Source: Bacteroidales bacterium
GTDB lineage: Bacteria > Bacteroidota > Bacteroidia > Bacteroidales > UBA6680
Length of the DNA: 64,000 nt
Direction of reading: 5' to 3'
Assembly (NCBI GenBank): GCA_025210735.1
Contig: JAOARD010000020.1
Coordinates: 1 to 64,000 of the forward strand
Of this stretch, positions 43,294 through 53,586 are shown in pieces; positions within the stretch are counted from its first letter, which is position 1, and each line of letters begins with the position of its first letter. Below the pieces are notes generated by a model. It was not told the DNA's origin. It did no database searches and was given only the letters and a program-made list of their open reading frames with translations. Made by a program: the position numbers and the translations under genes.

Positions 43294-44781
43294 ATGAAAA
43301 GATTAACAGGAATGGTGTTAGCGGCAATACTAGGTAGTGCACTAACAATAGGAGGTTTTCTTCTTCTAGTAAATAACAACAATACAGTAAAAATAGAGCA
43401 CATTGCAGGTACTCCTGCGGTTGGAACAACATATACGGTTGATAATAATGGAGAGATAATTCCTCTTGATTTTAAAAGTGTATCAAAAAAAGTTATGCCT
43501 GCTGTTGTACATATTCGCTCAACACAGTTAGTAAAAAACAGATACGGAAACAGTAAACCTGATCCTTATCATGAGTTCTTCAGAGAGTTCTTTGGCCCAC
43601 AATACAGAGATAACGGAAGAGATAGAGGACCAAGGGCACGAGTAGGATCTGGTTCTGGTGTTATTATAAATAAAGACGGATATATTGTAACAAACAATCA
43701 TGTTATAGCAAATGCAGATGATATTGATGTTACACTTAATGATAACAGAACATATAAAGCAACAGTGATAGGCACTGACCCTTCAACAGATTTAGCATTA
43801 ATACAGATAAAAGAGAAAGATCTGCCTTACGTTCCTCTTGTTGACTCTGATAACGTGGAGGTTGGTGAATGGGTTATTGCAGTTGGGAATCCGTTCAATT
43901 TAACATCTACCGTAACAGCTGGTATTGTAAGTGCAAAAGCCAGAAATATTAATATCCTGAGAGACAGAAGTGCAATAGAATCGTTTATCCAGACAGATGC
44001 AGCAATAAATCCGGGTAATAGCGGTGGTGCTCTGGTAAACCTTCAGGGAGGATTAATTGGTATTAATACAGCTATTGCAAGCAATACCGGATCATATACA
44101 GGTTATGGTTTTGCTGTACCATCAAATATAGTTAATAAAGTTATTGAAGATCTTATGAAATACGGTATAGTTCAGAGAGGATATTTAGGTGTTTCAATAA
44201 GAAGTGTTGATGCAGCTCTGGCCAAAGAGAAAGAATTAGATGTTTTTGAAGGAGTATATATTAATGGTGTTTCAGAAAATAGTGGAGCTGAGAAAGCAGG
44301 AATAAAAGAAGGTGATGTAATTGTTAAAATTGATAATACAACAATAAAATCGACTGCAGAACTGTTAGAGAAGATAGGAAGGCATCGTCCGGGAGATAAG
44401 GTTAAAGTAACGATTAACAGATTCGGTGATGTAAAAGATATTGATGTCACACTAAGAAATATTGATGGTGAGACTAAAATTAAAGAAAAAAAGGAAATAA
44501 ATATTATTGAGAGACTTGGCATAGAAATTGAAGATGTATCTGACGAAGATGCGAAAAAACTTGATATAGAAAAAGGTATAAGAATTAATAAGTTAAAGAG
44601 TGGAATTTTAAAATCGAAGACTAGTATAAAGGAGGGTTTCATAATTACAAAAGTGGATGGCAGGCCAGTCACCACAACAAAATCGTTAACTAAATACCTA
44701 AAAAATAAGAAGGGGGGCGTAATGATTGAAGGTATTTATGATGATTATCCCGGAACATACTACTACGCTTTTGGGCTATAA
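43294..44781 (+). CDS. degQ: HtrA/DegP-family periplasmic serine protease
   Basis: A 495-residue Do-family protease. The N-terminal hydrophobic segment (7-26) is a signal or anchor. The trypsin-like domain has H136 (IVTNNHVI), D166 (STDLALIQ) and S243 (INPGNSGGAL). Two PDZ domains follow, the first at about 280-375 (RGYLGVSIRSVDAALAKEKE), the second at about 395-490 (IERLGIEIEDVSDEDAKKLD). It degrades or refolds damaged envelope proteins. Between H136 and the first strand is a basic insert (YRDNGRDRGPRAR), as in many Bacteroidota homologues. Monocistronic with a good terminator. Confidence 0.95.
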   Translation: MKRLTGMVLAAILGSALTIGGFLLLVNNNNTVKIEHIAGTPAVGTTYTVDNNGEIIPLDFKSVSKKVMPAVVHIRSTQLVKNRYGNSKPDPYHEFFREFFGPQYRDNGRDRGPRARVGSGSGVIINKDGYIVTNNHVIANADDIDVTLNDNRTYKATVIGTDPSTDLALIQIKEKDLPYVPLVDSDNVEVGEWVIAVGNPFNLTSTVTAGIVSAKARNINILRDRSAIESFIQTDAAINPGNSGGALVNLQGGLIGINTAIASNTGSYTGYGFAVPSNIVNKVIEDLMKYGIVQRGYLGVSIRSVDAALAKEKELDVFEGVYINGVSENSGAEKAGIKEGDVIVKIDNTTIKSTAELLEKIGRHRPGDKVKVTINRFGDVKDIDVTLRNIDGETKIKEKKEINIIERLGIEIEDVSDEDAKKLDIEKGIRINKLKSGILKSKTSIKEGFIITKVDGRPVTTTKSLTKYLKNKKGGVMIEGIYDDYPGTYYYAFGL

Positions 44782-44796
44782 GCAACATAACCATTA

Positions 44797-44824
44797 AAAA
44801 AGAGCTGCAAATTGCAGCTCTTTT
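44797..44824 (+). terminator. Intrinsic terminator of the HtrA gene
   Basis: AAAAGAGCTGCAA and TTGCAGCTCTTTT form a 13-bp stem with a very short loop and a T-rich end. Confidence 0.85.
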
Positions 44825-44924
44825 ACTTTGCTCTATAAACGTTATAAAATATTCACAAATTTATGTCAGGATAGCTTAGAATTATTTGTTATTATTGCAT
44901 ATTCAAACCATGCTCTATAAATAA

Positions 44925-47114
44925 ATGTGTAAAATACGTAATATAGTTTTAATTGCTATTACCCTTATATACTCTACTGTATTAAGTGCTAATAATAACC
45001 CCGACAGTATAGTTAATTCATTGTTAAATGATGCTAACTTAGATAAATCATTGGAGGAGTATGCTAGAATCTTAAACAAAACATATTCTGACTACACCAC
45101 AGAAACAATAAAAATTGGTAACAGAGTATTAAAAAACAAAACCAATATAGAAGATTCTCTGAATTTTGGACGACTAAATGCACGTATTGGTGACGCTTAT
45201 TTTGAAATGGATCAATATGATAGTGCTGCTTATTATTATAATATTTCACTACCTATTCTTAAATCAAAAGAAACTGATACCTTATCTTACTATGCAATGC
45301 TATCCTGTCTTGGAAAGTCTAATATGTATATTGGTGAGGTTAAAAAAAGTTTTATTGTGCTTAACGAAGTAAAAGATTTTTATGCCCAAAACAATCATTT
45401 AGAAAAACTTGCTAATACATACACTCGTATAGGTTTTATTCATTCGTATATAAATGAACTTGATAGTTGCATTATTTATCACAAAAAATCTCTTTCTATA
45501 TACCAAAAGCTTAATATGAAAAATCATATTTATGTGGGATACTCAAATATTGGCTCAGTGTATAACCGTATGAGCGAGTTTGATAAAGCTAAAAACTACT
45601 ATATTCAATCAATGAAAGGCTTTATATCACTGAAAGACACACTAAATACAGCTATTACTCAAAATAATATAGGACTAGTATATGAAGGAAAAAGTGATTA
45701 CAGAAAAGCTTTAGAATACTATTACCAGTCTTATGAAATGTTTAAAGATTTAAATAACAAAAGGGTTCAAACATTAATCCTTTTTAATATTGCATCTGTA
45801 CATAACAAGTTAAATAATAACAAAAACGCAGAAAAAGAATTATTAAAAGCATTAAGTATAGCAAAAGAAGCAGGTCTAAAAGTTATTGAACAAGGAATAT
45901 ACGAAGAGCTAATAATCACATATGAGAACACTAAAAATTATAAAAAAGCATACGAACTTACAAATATTTCTGAATCATTAAAGGATTCTATTGCACATGA
46001 AGATCATAAACAAGAGTTAATTGCACTGCAAAAAGAACTTGAAACTGAAAGAATTAGTAACGATTTAAAAATAGCAAAAAAGAAAAATGAGACAAATGAG
46101 ATCAACATGAAGTATCATAAAGTTGTTAGCTCTGCTGTTCTTGTTTTCTTTATTATGCTTCTTATCTTCTTTCTGATTGTCAGAAATAAAAACAAAAAAT
46201 ATATAAGAATAAACGGTGAATATCTGAGAGAGCTTAACCAACGCGAGCAGGTTGAGAAAGAACTTCATGTACTGAATCACTCTTTAGAGAAAAAGGTTGA
46301 AGAGAGAACTATACAGCTATCTGATGCAAATAAAAATCTGGAAAAAGAGATTGAGTTCCAGAAAGAATTATCTAATCTTTTACAACAAGCAAAAGAGAAA
46401 GCTGATAAAGCAAACAATCTTAAAACTATATTCCTTGCCAACATGTCGCACGAGATCAGGACTCCAATGAATGCTATTCTTGGTTTCTCTAAACTCTTGC
46501 AAAAGAACAGTATTAATTACGAAAAAAGATTAAAATATGTATCTGTAATTAATAGTACAGGGCAGGATCTGCTAAGACTTATTGATGATATTATTGCAAT
46601 ATCTAAGATTGAAGCGGACGAACTATCAATATTTCCTGAACCTTTTGACTTATGGAATACAATACTTGAGATTAATGAGGTAGCAATAGACATGCAGAAA
46701 CACCTGAGTAAGGAGAGTATTAATATTGAATTAAACATAAGTAATGAGTGCAAAAGGGTTGTTTCTGGAGATAAAACAAGAATAAAACAGGTTATGATTA
46801 ACCTGATAAGTAATGCATTTAAATTCACACATAAGGGCAAAATTGAGTTTGGGTGTATACATCAGAAAGAGAATACATACAAGTTCTATGTTAAGGATAC
46901 AGGTATTGGAATTACCAAAGAGCAACTGGAATATATATTTGAACCTTTCAGACAAGGGGAAGAAGGTAGTGCAAGAACATACGGAGGTATTGGTATTGGC
47001 CTGTCAATATCATCAAATATTACTAAGCTTATGAATAGTTCTATTAAAGTTAACACTGCACCTAATAAAGGCTCTGAGTTCTATTTTATTCTGAACATGA
47101 ATCAGGAAGACTAG
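44925..47114 (+). CDS. TPR-containing sensor histidine kinase
   Basis: A 729-residue membrane kinase. Signal peptide (to about 22), then about eight TPR-like repeats in the periplasm (to about 375; for example [20 protein letters not shown] and [20 protein letters not shown]). A membrane helix lies at about 395-418, a coiled coil at 430-490, then HisKA with H509 in [20 protein letters not shown]. The HATPase has [29 protein letters not shown] and [10 protein letters not shown]. No receiver domain or adjacent regulator gene, so its partner is elsewhere. The frame after the TPR part overlaps no other gene. Confidence 0.93.
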   Translation: MCKIRNIVLIAITLIYSTVLSANNNPDSIVNSLLNDANLDKSLEEYARILNKTYSDYTTETIKIGNRVLKNKTNIEDSLNFGRLNARIGDAYFEMDQYDSAAYYYNISLPILKSKETDTLSYYAMLSCLGKSNMYIGEVKKSFIVLNEVKDFYAQNNHLEKLANTYTRIGFIHSYINELDSCIIYHKKSLSIYQKLNMKNHIYVGYSNIGSVYNRMSEFDKAKNYYIQSMKGFISLKDTLNTAITQNNIGLVYEGKSDYRKALEYYYQSYEMFKDLNNKRVQTLILFNIASVHNKLNNNKNAEKELLKALSIAKEAGLKVIEQGIYEELIITYENTKNYKKAYELTNISESLKDSIAHEDHKQELIALQKELETERISNDLKIAKKKNETNEINMKYHKVVSSAVLVFFIMLLIFFLIVRNKNKKYIRINGEYLRELNQREQVEKELHVLNHSLEKKVEERTIQLSDANKNLEKEIEFQKELSNLLQQAKEKADKANNLKTIFLANMSHEIRTPMNAILGFSKLLQKNSINYEKRLKYVSVINSTGQDLLRLIDDIIAISKIEADELSIFPEPFDLWNTILEINEVAIDMQKHLSKESINIELNISNECKRVVSGDKTRIKQVMINLISNAFKFTHKGKIEFGCIHQKENTYKFYVKDTGIGITKEQLEYIFEPFRQGEEGSARTYGGIGIGLSISSNITKLMNSSIKVNTAPNKGSEFYFILNMNQED

Positions 47115-47193
47115 TAGAATAAAGAGATATTATCATTCAACGGAATTGGTACTAATTCAATACAACCTTTGAGAAAAAACTTATACACATAAA

Positions 47194-47220
47194 AAAGAGT
47201 CGCCAAACTGACGACTCTTT
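47194..47220. terminator. Bidirectional intrinsic terminator
   Basis: AAAGAGTCG and CGACTCTTT form a 9-bp stem between the convergent kinase and kdsA genes, with T tracts on both sides. Confidence 0.8.
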
Positions 47221-47229
47221 CATTTTATA

Positions 47230-48054
47230 CTAAAAATTATTTATTGTCTTTCTTATCTCAACCAGTCTGGTTAGCATCTGTTCAAGTCTGTCCAGATGCA
47301 ACATATTTGCTCCGTCAGACTTTGCCTCAGCTGGATTCGGATGTGTTTCAATAAAAAGTCCATCAACACCAACCGCAACCCCTGCTCGTGCAACTGTCTC
47401 TATAAGTTCTGGTTTTCCACCTGTTACACCACTACTCTGATTAGGCTGCTGAAGAGAGTGTGTAATATCCAGAACAACAGGTGTACCATACTGCTGCATC
47501 TCAGGAATACCTCTATAATCAATAACCATATCCTGATAACCAAACATAGTACCTCTATCTGTAAGAACAACCTTCTCGTTACCAGAGTCCAACACTTTTT
47601 GAACGGCAAATTTCATAGATTGAGGCGAAAGAAACTGCCCCTTCTTGATATTTACAACCTTACCCGTTTTTGCCGCTGCAACCAACAAATCTGTCTGACG
47701 ACAAAGAAAAGCAGGTATCTGAAGTACATCTACATAATTAGCAGCAACAGCTGCCTCTTCAACAGAGTGTATATCTGTAACCACAGGTACATTAAACTTT
47801 TCTGATACAGCTCTAAGTATTTCCAGAGCCTTAACATCACCTATTCCGGTAAATGAATCTAATCTGGATCTGTTTGCCTTACGATACGATCCTTTAAAAA
47901 TAAAAGGAATCTTTAATCTGTCTGTTATATCAATAATACGTTCAGCAATTTCAAAAGCCATTTCGCTACCTTCAATAGCACAAGGCCCTGCCATTAAAAA
48001 GAAGTTCCCACTATCAGTGTGTTTAATATTATCAAGAAATTTATTTATCATCAT
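47230..48054 (-). CDS. kdsA: 3-deoxy-8-phosphooctulonate synthase
   Basis: A 274-residue enzyme condensing phosphoenolpyruvate with arabinose 5-phosphate to KDO-8-phosphate, the first committed step of the KDO part of LPS. FFLMAGPCAIEGSEMAFEIA, FIFKGSYRKANRSRLDSFTG, ALEILRAVSEKFNVPVVTDI, IKKGQFLSPQSMK and FIETHPNPAEAKSDGANML are all family signatures. Length is normal. Its start lies 26 bases after rarA's stop, and the sensor, rarA and kdsA genes are probably one transcript. Confidence 0.96.
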   Translation of the reverse strand: MMINKFLDNIKHTDSGNFFLMAGPCAIEGSEMAFEIAERIIDITDRLKIPFIFKGSYRKANRSRLDSFTGIGDVKALEILRAVSEKFNVPVVTDIHSVEEAAVAANYVDVLQIPAFLCRQTDLLVAAAKTGKVVNIKKGQFLSPQSMKFAVQKVLDSGNEKVVLTDRGTMFGYQDMVIDYRGIPEMQQYGTPVVLDITHSLQQPNQSSGVTGGKPELIETVARAGVAVGVDGLFIETHPNPAEAKSDGANMLHLDRLEQMLTRLVEIRKTINNF

Positions 48055-48080
48055 ATAAATGTATTAAAAGCACAAATTTA

Positions 48081-49355
48081 CTAATATTTATATCTTTTTC
48101 CCCAATAAGCACTCATTCTCTTCCTTATCTCAGACTCTTTACTGTTTACAGATGGATCATAAAGTGTTGTGCCAGAAACGCTCTCAGGCATAAACTCCTG
48201 ATCGATAAAATTACCCGGATATGCATGCGAATATTTGTAGCCTTTACCATAACCTATCTCCTTCATTAATTTTGTTGGAGCATTACGTAACGACAAAGGA
48301 ACAGGTAAATCACCCGTTTTTTGTACAAAATCCATAGCTCTGTTAATTGCTTCATAAGCAGAGTTACTTTTGGGAGAAGTAGCCAAATATATTGCAGTTT
48401 GCGACAAAACAATACGAGCCTCTGGCATACCTATTGTCTGAACTGCCTGAAAACAATTATTTGCTAATAAAAGTGCATTAGGATTTGCTAGTCCAATATC
48501 CTCTGCTGCAAGAATAATAAGTCTGCGGGCTATAAACTTAATGTCCTCTCCACTACTTAGCATTCTGGCCAACCAATATACTGCCGCGTTAGGATCCGAT
48601 CCTCTGATTGATTTAATAAATGCAGAAATAACATCATAATGCATCTCTCCGCCTTTATCATATGCAGCAATATTATTCTGTAGTATCTCAGATACCAATT
48701 CATCAGTTATTATAATATCTTCGGTAGTAGAGGCATTTATTACAATCTCTAATACATTAAGCAGCTTTCTACCATCTCCACCTGAAAACCGATAAAGAGC
48801 ATCCTTCTCTTTTATACTAATATTCAGTTCTTTTAACTGAGTATCTTTTGTAATAGCATTATTCAGAAGCGTATCCAGTTCCTCTACACTTAAACTCTCA
48901 AGTATATATACCTGACAGCGCGAAAGCAGAGGTCTTATAACTTCGAAACTAGGATTCTCTGTAGTAGCACCAATTAATGTAATAATTCCCTGTTCAACGG
49001 CTGCCAACAAAGAATCTTGTTGCGATTTACTAAATCTGTGTATCTCATCAATAAACAGTATTGGGTTTGGTGTATTAAAAAACTGCTGCTTTTTTGCAGC
49101 ATCAATAGTTTCTCTTACATCCTTAACACCTGAACTTACTGCACTGAGAGTATAAAACTGACGATTTAGTTCTGTGGCAATAATATTTGAAAGGGTTGTT
49201 TTGCCTACACCCGGTGGCCCCCAAAAAATAATAGATGGTATATGACCATTTGATATTGCTTTTGATAATACTGCACCTTCACCAACAAGGTGCTTCTGCC
49301 CTATATAATCTTTGAGGCTGCGCGGACGCAGCCTCTCCGCTAATGGAATAGCCAT
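48081..49355 (-). CDS. rarA: Replication-associated recombination protein A (MgsA/RarA)
   Basis: A 424-residue AAA+ ATPase that acts at stalled replication forks. N-terminal PLAERLRPRSLKDYIGQKHL is the family mark; Walker A is GPPGVGKTT, Walker B is ILFIDEIHRFSKSQQD, sensor 1 is LIGATTENPSF, and RPLLSRC carries the arginine finger. The C-terminal MgsA domain includes VISAFIKSIRGSDPNAAVYW and ERG-type segments. Length is normal. Cytoplasmic. It lies between the sensor gene (22 bases upstream) and kdsA (26 bases downstream). Confidence 0.95.
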   Translation of the reverse strand: MAIPLAERLRPRSLKDYIGQKHLVGEGAVLSKAISNGHIPSIIFWGPPGVGKTTLSNIIATELNRQFYTLSAVSSGVKDVRETIDAAKKQQFFNTPNPILFIDEIHRFSKSQQDSLLAAVEQGIITLIGATTENPSFEVIRPLLSRCQVYILESLSVEELDTLLNNAITKDTQLKELNISIKEKDALYRFSGGDGRKLLNVLEIVINASTTEDIIITDELVSEILQNNIAAYDKGGEMHYDVISAFIKSIRGSDPNAAVYWLARMLSSGEDIKFIARRLIILAAEDIGLANPNALLLANNCFQAVQTIGMPEARIVLSQTAIYLATSPKSNSAYEAINRAMDFVQKTGDLPVPLSLRNAPTKLMKEIGYGKGYKYSHAYPGNFIDQEFMPESVSGTTLYDPSVNSKESEIRKRMSAYWGKRYKY

Positions 49356-49377
49356 AAACTTATATTTTCAGAATACC

Positions 49378-51675
49378 TTATTTTGAGTATTCTCTTAAGT
49401 CATTTGATATCTTAAGTACTTTAACAACCTTATCTTCCGAATCAATTATTGGGGTATATGTCTCTAGTAGTGTAAATGAGAATCCTTTTATATCTATCTT
49501 ATTTAACGATTTAAAAGGCTGTCCTATAAGAATATTCCTCCATACCTCATCTTTATTTTCAAGAATAAGGCTATCATCAAAGAACGACATACCAATCATC
49601 TCGTCTCTTGATAAACTAAACATCTCAGCATATTTATCATTTACCTCAACAATTTTACCAGACAAATCATACTCTATAAAGAAGTTTGATCTGCTAAGAG
49701 AGTTAAGGAAATTCTGCATCTCTTCAGATTTTCTGAATGCCTCTTCCTGAGTAGCCTGAAGCTCCTCCATATTCTGACGCATCTCCTCCTCTTGCGAAGC
49801 CAATTCCTCCGATTTCTCTTTTGACTCCTCTAGCAACTGTTTAGTTCTTATATTTGTTCGTACAGAAGATATTGTTGACGCAACACTCTCTCCTATCTTC
49901 TCAATAAAATCTCTCTCATAATCCTCAAACACCTTAAAAGCAGCAATCTCTATTACCCCATAAACATTCTCATTCACCATTAGAGGTATAATAAAAACAC
50001 AATCAGGACTTTCACTACCTAACCCGGATACAATTTTTATATAATCCTTAGGTACATCTGTAAGATATATAGACTCCTTCTCCATTAAGCACTGACCAAC
50101 AAGACCAATCCCCATCTCTATTCTCTGATCTATAAACTTACGCTGCTCATATGCAACAGATGCCTTTAACTCCAAGAATCTCTCTCCATCTTCCTCCTCA
50201 ATAAGATAAAAACCACCCATATTAGCTCCTATATACTTAAGAAGATTACTCAAAACAGAATATGCAAACTCATTTACATCGTCCTGATTCTCTCTTAACA
50301 AAGAAGCAAACATTGCCAGACCAGATGAAGTCCACTGTTGTTGTTCTCCTTCAAGCTTACGCTCCTCTTCAAGAACCTTTGCCTTCTTAAGACTATTACG
50401 CATATCTAAAAGAGCCATACCCAGCCTGTCGTCATCTCCTAATACAACATAGCTACTATCCAAATCACCATCTCCTATTGATTGTGCAAAACCGCATGTA
50501 TTATTAAGTCCGTCAATAAGAGTATTAACAGATTCCATCATATCACCAACCTCATCATTCGATTCTACCTTTACCTTCATAGACGTCAAGATATTTCCCT
50601 CTGCTAACCTCTTCATGATATTGGTAATTGAACGTAATGGTTTAGTAAACATATTAGATACTATCCATATAATCAATATAAGTATTCCAACAACTCCTCC
50701 AACAATCAGTCTGCCCTTCTCCAATGACGCTTTACTATCACTTAAAAGAACCTCTTCCGGAACACGTACTCCAATATACCAGTTTTCATCTACTCCTCTA
50801 ACCTTAATAGGAACAAACGAAACAAAAAATCTGTCTTTTTCATTATCGTTATTATAAAAAGCGAATGGCTCTCCTGTATTTAACGAATCTGTAATACCGT
50901 AACGTTCATTATCTTCTTTAAAGATATTTGCAATATTCTTACTTATATACTCTTTATTATAGTGTGATATATAAATACCATCCTGTGTAAGCATAAAAGC
51001 CTTGGAATTTTCATATGGTTTAAGCTCAGAAACAATTTTCTGAAATTTCTCTAAAGCAATATCAACTCCTATTAAACCAACAAACTCATCTTTATATTCT
51101 AATGGTATTGCCAAAGATGCCATTAGAACAGAATCCTTCATAGAATCAAATTTATCTTTGTATGGCTCAAATAACACCGGTCTTGGATCATTCTTTATAA
51201 GATAATAATCTTCTTTAACATCTTCATTAGTCTGTTCCTTTAATTCCTCTTCTAAGAAAAATTGTCCATTGTTACGATTTATAGAATAACTCTTTCTTCC
51301 ATGTTTAAGATTATAGTTTTTATCTATATGATTAAGTTCCCATGAAACCCATACAGAAAGGAAATCGGGGTTATCTTTAAGTGCATTACGTGACAATAGT
51401 TTTGTATAATGGTCTATTGAAGATGGATTTGAGATAACATCGTCTCCTTCAAGAAAGCTCTTAATATGAACTATTACATCCATCTGCTCATTGAGAATCA
51501 ACTCAGCATTTTTTGTACTCTCAATTATTTTAAGTTCAACTATTTCCTCAGAATTTTTAACACTTATATCTCTTCCCGATTTGTTAATCATCCAAAAAGC
51601 AACAGAAAAAACAACAACTATAACCGGTGCAAAAAACAACACCATTTTAGTTCTTAGTCCTAAACGAAGTTTCAT
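49378..51675 (-). CDS. dCache-HAMP-GAF-PAS sensor protein without known output domain
   Basis: A 765-residue membrane sensor. Membrane helices at about 13-30 and 327-347 bracket a periplasmic dCache_1 domain (SVWVSWELNHIDKNYNLKHG; FVGLIGVDIALEKFQKIV). HAMP follows (350-400), then a GAF domain (about 455-605; GFYLIEEEDGERFLELKASV), a long coiled coil (about 610-645) and a C-terminal PAS (LSRSNFFIEYDLSGKIVEVN). There is no kinase, cyclase or MCP signalling tip, so signal output must pass to a partner. Such proteins recur in Bacteroidota. It probably leads a transcript with rarA and kdsA, but no functional tie is implied. Confidence 0.85.
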   Translation of the reverse strand: MKLRLGLRTKMVLFFAPVIVVVFSVAFWMINKSGRDISVKNSEEIVELKIIESTKNAELILNEQMDVIVHIKSFLEGDDVISNPSSIDHYTKLLSRNALKDNPDFLSVWVSWELNHIDKNYNLKHGRKSYSINRNNGQFFLEEELKEQTNEDVKEDYYLIKNDPRPVLFEPYKDKFDSMKDSVLMASLAIPLEYKDEFVGLIGVDIALEKFQKIVSELKPYENSKAFMLTQDGIYISHYNKEYISKNIANIFKEDNERYGITDSLNTGEPFAFYNNDNEKDRFFVSFVPIKVRGVDENWYIGVRVPEEVLLSDSKASLEKGRLIVGGVVGILILIIWIVSNMFTKPLRSITNIMKRLAEGNILTSMKVKVESNDEVGDMMESVNTLIDGLNNTCGFAQSIGDGDLDSSYVVLGDDDRLGMALLDMRNSLKKAKVLEEERKLEGEQQQWTSSGLAMFASLLRENQDDVNEFAYSVLSNLLKYIGANMGGFYLIEEEDGERFLELKASVAYEQRKFIDQRIEMGIGLVGQCLMEKESIYLTDVPKDYIKIVSGLGSESPDCVFIIPLMVNENVYGVIEIAAFKVFEDYERDFIEKIGESVASTISSVRTNIRTKQLLEESKEKSEELASQEEEMRQNMEELQATQEEAFRKSEEMQNFLNSLSRSNFFIEYDLSGKIVEVNDKYAEMFSLSRDEMIGMSFFDDSLILENKDEVWRNILIGQPFKSLNKIDIKGFSFTLLETYTPIIDSEDKVVKVLKISNDLREYSK

Positions 51676-51759
51676 CTCTTAATAATATTTAGTAAACGAA
51701 CACAAAGTAAGTAAATATTATAAACTATAAAAGCAAAGCTAACATTAAAAAATAAAAAA

Positions 51760-51777
51760 AGGAGGGACACCCCTCCT
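51760..51777 (-). terminator. Intrinsic terminator of the 343-residue lipoprotein gene
   Basis: AGGAGGG and CCCTCCT form a 7-bp GC-rich stem; on the minus strand it is followed by a long T tract (51745-51759). Confidence 0.9.
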
Positions 51778-51801
51778 CTGTTTTTTATATAAAACACCTT
51801 G

Positions 51802-52833
51802 CTATAAATTCAATTTTATAGGTAGTTTTGCTATAATTTTAATTACCAAAGGCATAAGTTCTATCTCTGTACCATCATCCATTTTAACAACAAATACAGG
51901 CTCTCCTTTAGCATCAATAGTTTTAACATAAATTTTACCTACACTCTTATCAGAAGGATACTGTTTTAAAGTAACATTAATTTTACTGTTAATTTCATCA
52001 AGTGTTACACCTTCACCCAACAATGCTATACCAGCTACATCAACAGTTCCGTCAAACTTCATAGTAGCAAACTGATAAAACCCTTTTGCCTCTTTAACAA
52101 AAACAGGTTTCATTGTAGGTAAATTAAGAGATAACGACATATTTGCCGATGTAATTACATTAGCTCCTTTTGCAAAACTAAATGCAACATTATATTTAGG
52201 CATTGTAAATACTACAGCCATCTGCATTTTAAAAGTTCCTAATACAGCCGTTGTGTTAACAGTAACCGGAACATTCATTGTAGATTCCCATGAAGAGTCA
52301 TGAGACATCATTCCTACAACATTTTCGTTTACTTCAATCTTAACCTGAATGGACTTTAGAACATACCCGAAACTTTTAAACTTTACATACTCCAGATCCT
52401 TTACCTCTATCAATGCATTATTGTTTGCAGGATTACTTTTATCCAAAGGGAACTTCATTACAGTTGCATCAGTTGGTTCCGATGAATATATCCATTTCTG
52501 ATTAGCATCGTCCCATGTAAAGGTACCCTTTGGCATCTCTTTAGGAGACACACCTAAGGCAAAACCTTCAGGGTTAATATTTTGCGAAATCACATTCAGA
52601 ACAGAAGGTAACGTTGTTGGAAAATCAGAAATCTTCATCAATTCAGATACCGCTTTCAATGCAACAACTGCCTCTTCGTTATTCACCTCATTAAATACAT
52701 TTACAACCTCTGTATCAATATTCTGAACAGATTTCGATACATCCTTTATAGCCTCCTTGTTATTCTCATCATCTTTCTTACATGAGACTACCACAAACAT
52801 CACCGCAACCAGTAAAAAATAGAATTTTCTCAT
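51802..52833 (-). CDS. Lipoprotein of unknown function
   Basis: A 343-residue lipoprotein (signal MRKFYFLLVAVMFVVVSC, C18, then KKDDENN). The N-terminal third is helical (VQNIDTEVVNVFNEVNNEEA), the rest beta-rich with an internally repeated feel (VIEVNENVVGMMSHDSSW-like and MSLSLNLPTMKPVFVKEAKG segments). It resembles lipid-binding or barrel-like periplasmic proteins of Bacteroidota but I cannot name a family. It precedes nothing in its operon; the DUF4252 genes on the same strand start 137 bases upstream. Confidence 0.6.
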   Translation of the reverse strand: MRKFYFLLVAVMFVVVSCKKDDENNKEAIKDVSKSVQNIDTEVVNVFNEVNNEEAVVALKAVSELMKISDFPTTLPSVLNVISQNINPEGFALGVSPKEMPKGTFTWDDANQKWIYSSEPTDATVMKFPLDKSNPANNNALIEVKDLEYVKFKSFGYVLKSIQVKIEVNENVVGMMSHDSSWESTMNVPVTVNTTAVLGTFKMQMAVVFTMPKYNVAFSFAKGANVITSANMSLSLNLPTMKPVFVKEAKGFYQFATMKFDGTVDVAGIALLGEGVTLDEINSKINVTLKQYPSDKSVGKIYVKTIDAKGEPVFVVKMDDGTEIELMPLVIKIIAKLPIKLNL

Positions 52834-52969
52834 ATTACAACAATTGTTTTTACGCTATATACAATCAGCAAACAGCCAACTCATATAGCCAGAATTATTT
52901 TAGATTTAATTTCAATAATGATCTATAACAGTGTTTCTGCCTTAAATATTTACAGGCAGAACAGGGAAT

Positions 52970-53521
52970 CTACAGTCTAAGTCGCTCTAAATTCTTTAAA
53001 ACCCCAATCTTCTCCGGATCAGATAACTTAGCAACTTTCTCGAATCCAATACTTCCTACAAACGACACACACAACAGATACTCTTTATCTGACACCAAAA
53101 CTATAAGCTCACTAAAATCACCTTCACCCTCAAAGGCCTTCAGTTTTATATTTTTCTGGTACTGTTTTATAATCGCAAGATCTTCGAAACTATTATCCAA
53201 AAATTGCTTGTCAAGTTTATTAAATATCAAATATGAATTATCATGATCTCCTGAACTCTCATATCTGAGCACAGTAATCTTTTTCATATCCTTAAGCAAA
53301 TCGTGAAGTTCTTTATCCCCAACATTACCATTGTTGATAAAAAGGCTAACCAAACTTGGCGGAATGGTAAAAAAAGCCACACCAGAGTAATCTTTATAAT
53401 CAAGAAAGATCTCTTGTGTAGAAATATTCTTTGCTTTCTCTTTTTCAGAAGCACAAGACAACAGCATCACTATCAGTAGTAATGCTGTAATTTTTATAGA
53501 ATATTTATATAACTTCATCAT
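52970..53521 (-). CDS. DUF4252 lipoprotein
   Basis: A protein of about 184 residues of the DUF4252 family. The ATG at 53521 (or the next one, 53518) gives a lipoprotein signal (KITALLLIVMLLSC); the longer frame from 53551 adds ten residues and is less likely. Family features: a strand-rich start (VAFFTIPPSLVSLFINNGNV), MKKITVLRYESS, a KAFEGEGDFSELIVLV central sheet and a short helix at the end. Role unknown. Third DUF4252 gene of the sigma operon. Confidence 0.8.
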   Translation of the reverse strand: MMKLYKYSIKITALLLIVMLLSCASEKEKAKNISTQEIFLDYKDYSGVAFFTIPPSLVSLFINNGNVGDKELHDLLKDMKKITVLRYESSGDHDNSYLIFNKLDKQFLDNSFEDLAIIKQYQKNIKLKAFEGEGDFSELIVLVSDKEYLLCVSFVGSIGFEKVAKLSDPEKIGVLKNLERLRL

Positions 53522-53586
53522 ATCAAATCTGAGTTGAATAAAGGTAATCAACTCCTGATAAGTTACAAAATATTGATAAGAATAAT

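Noticed and set aside
44925-47114. Hybrid kinase reading of the TPR kinase
   Set aside because: The protein ends after the HATPase domain; no receiver domain aspartate region is present.
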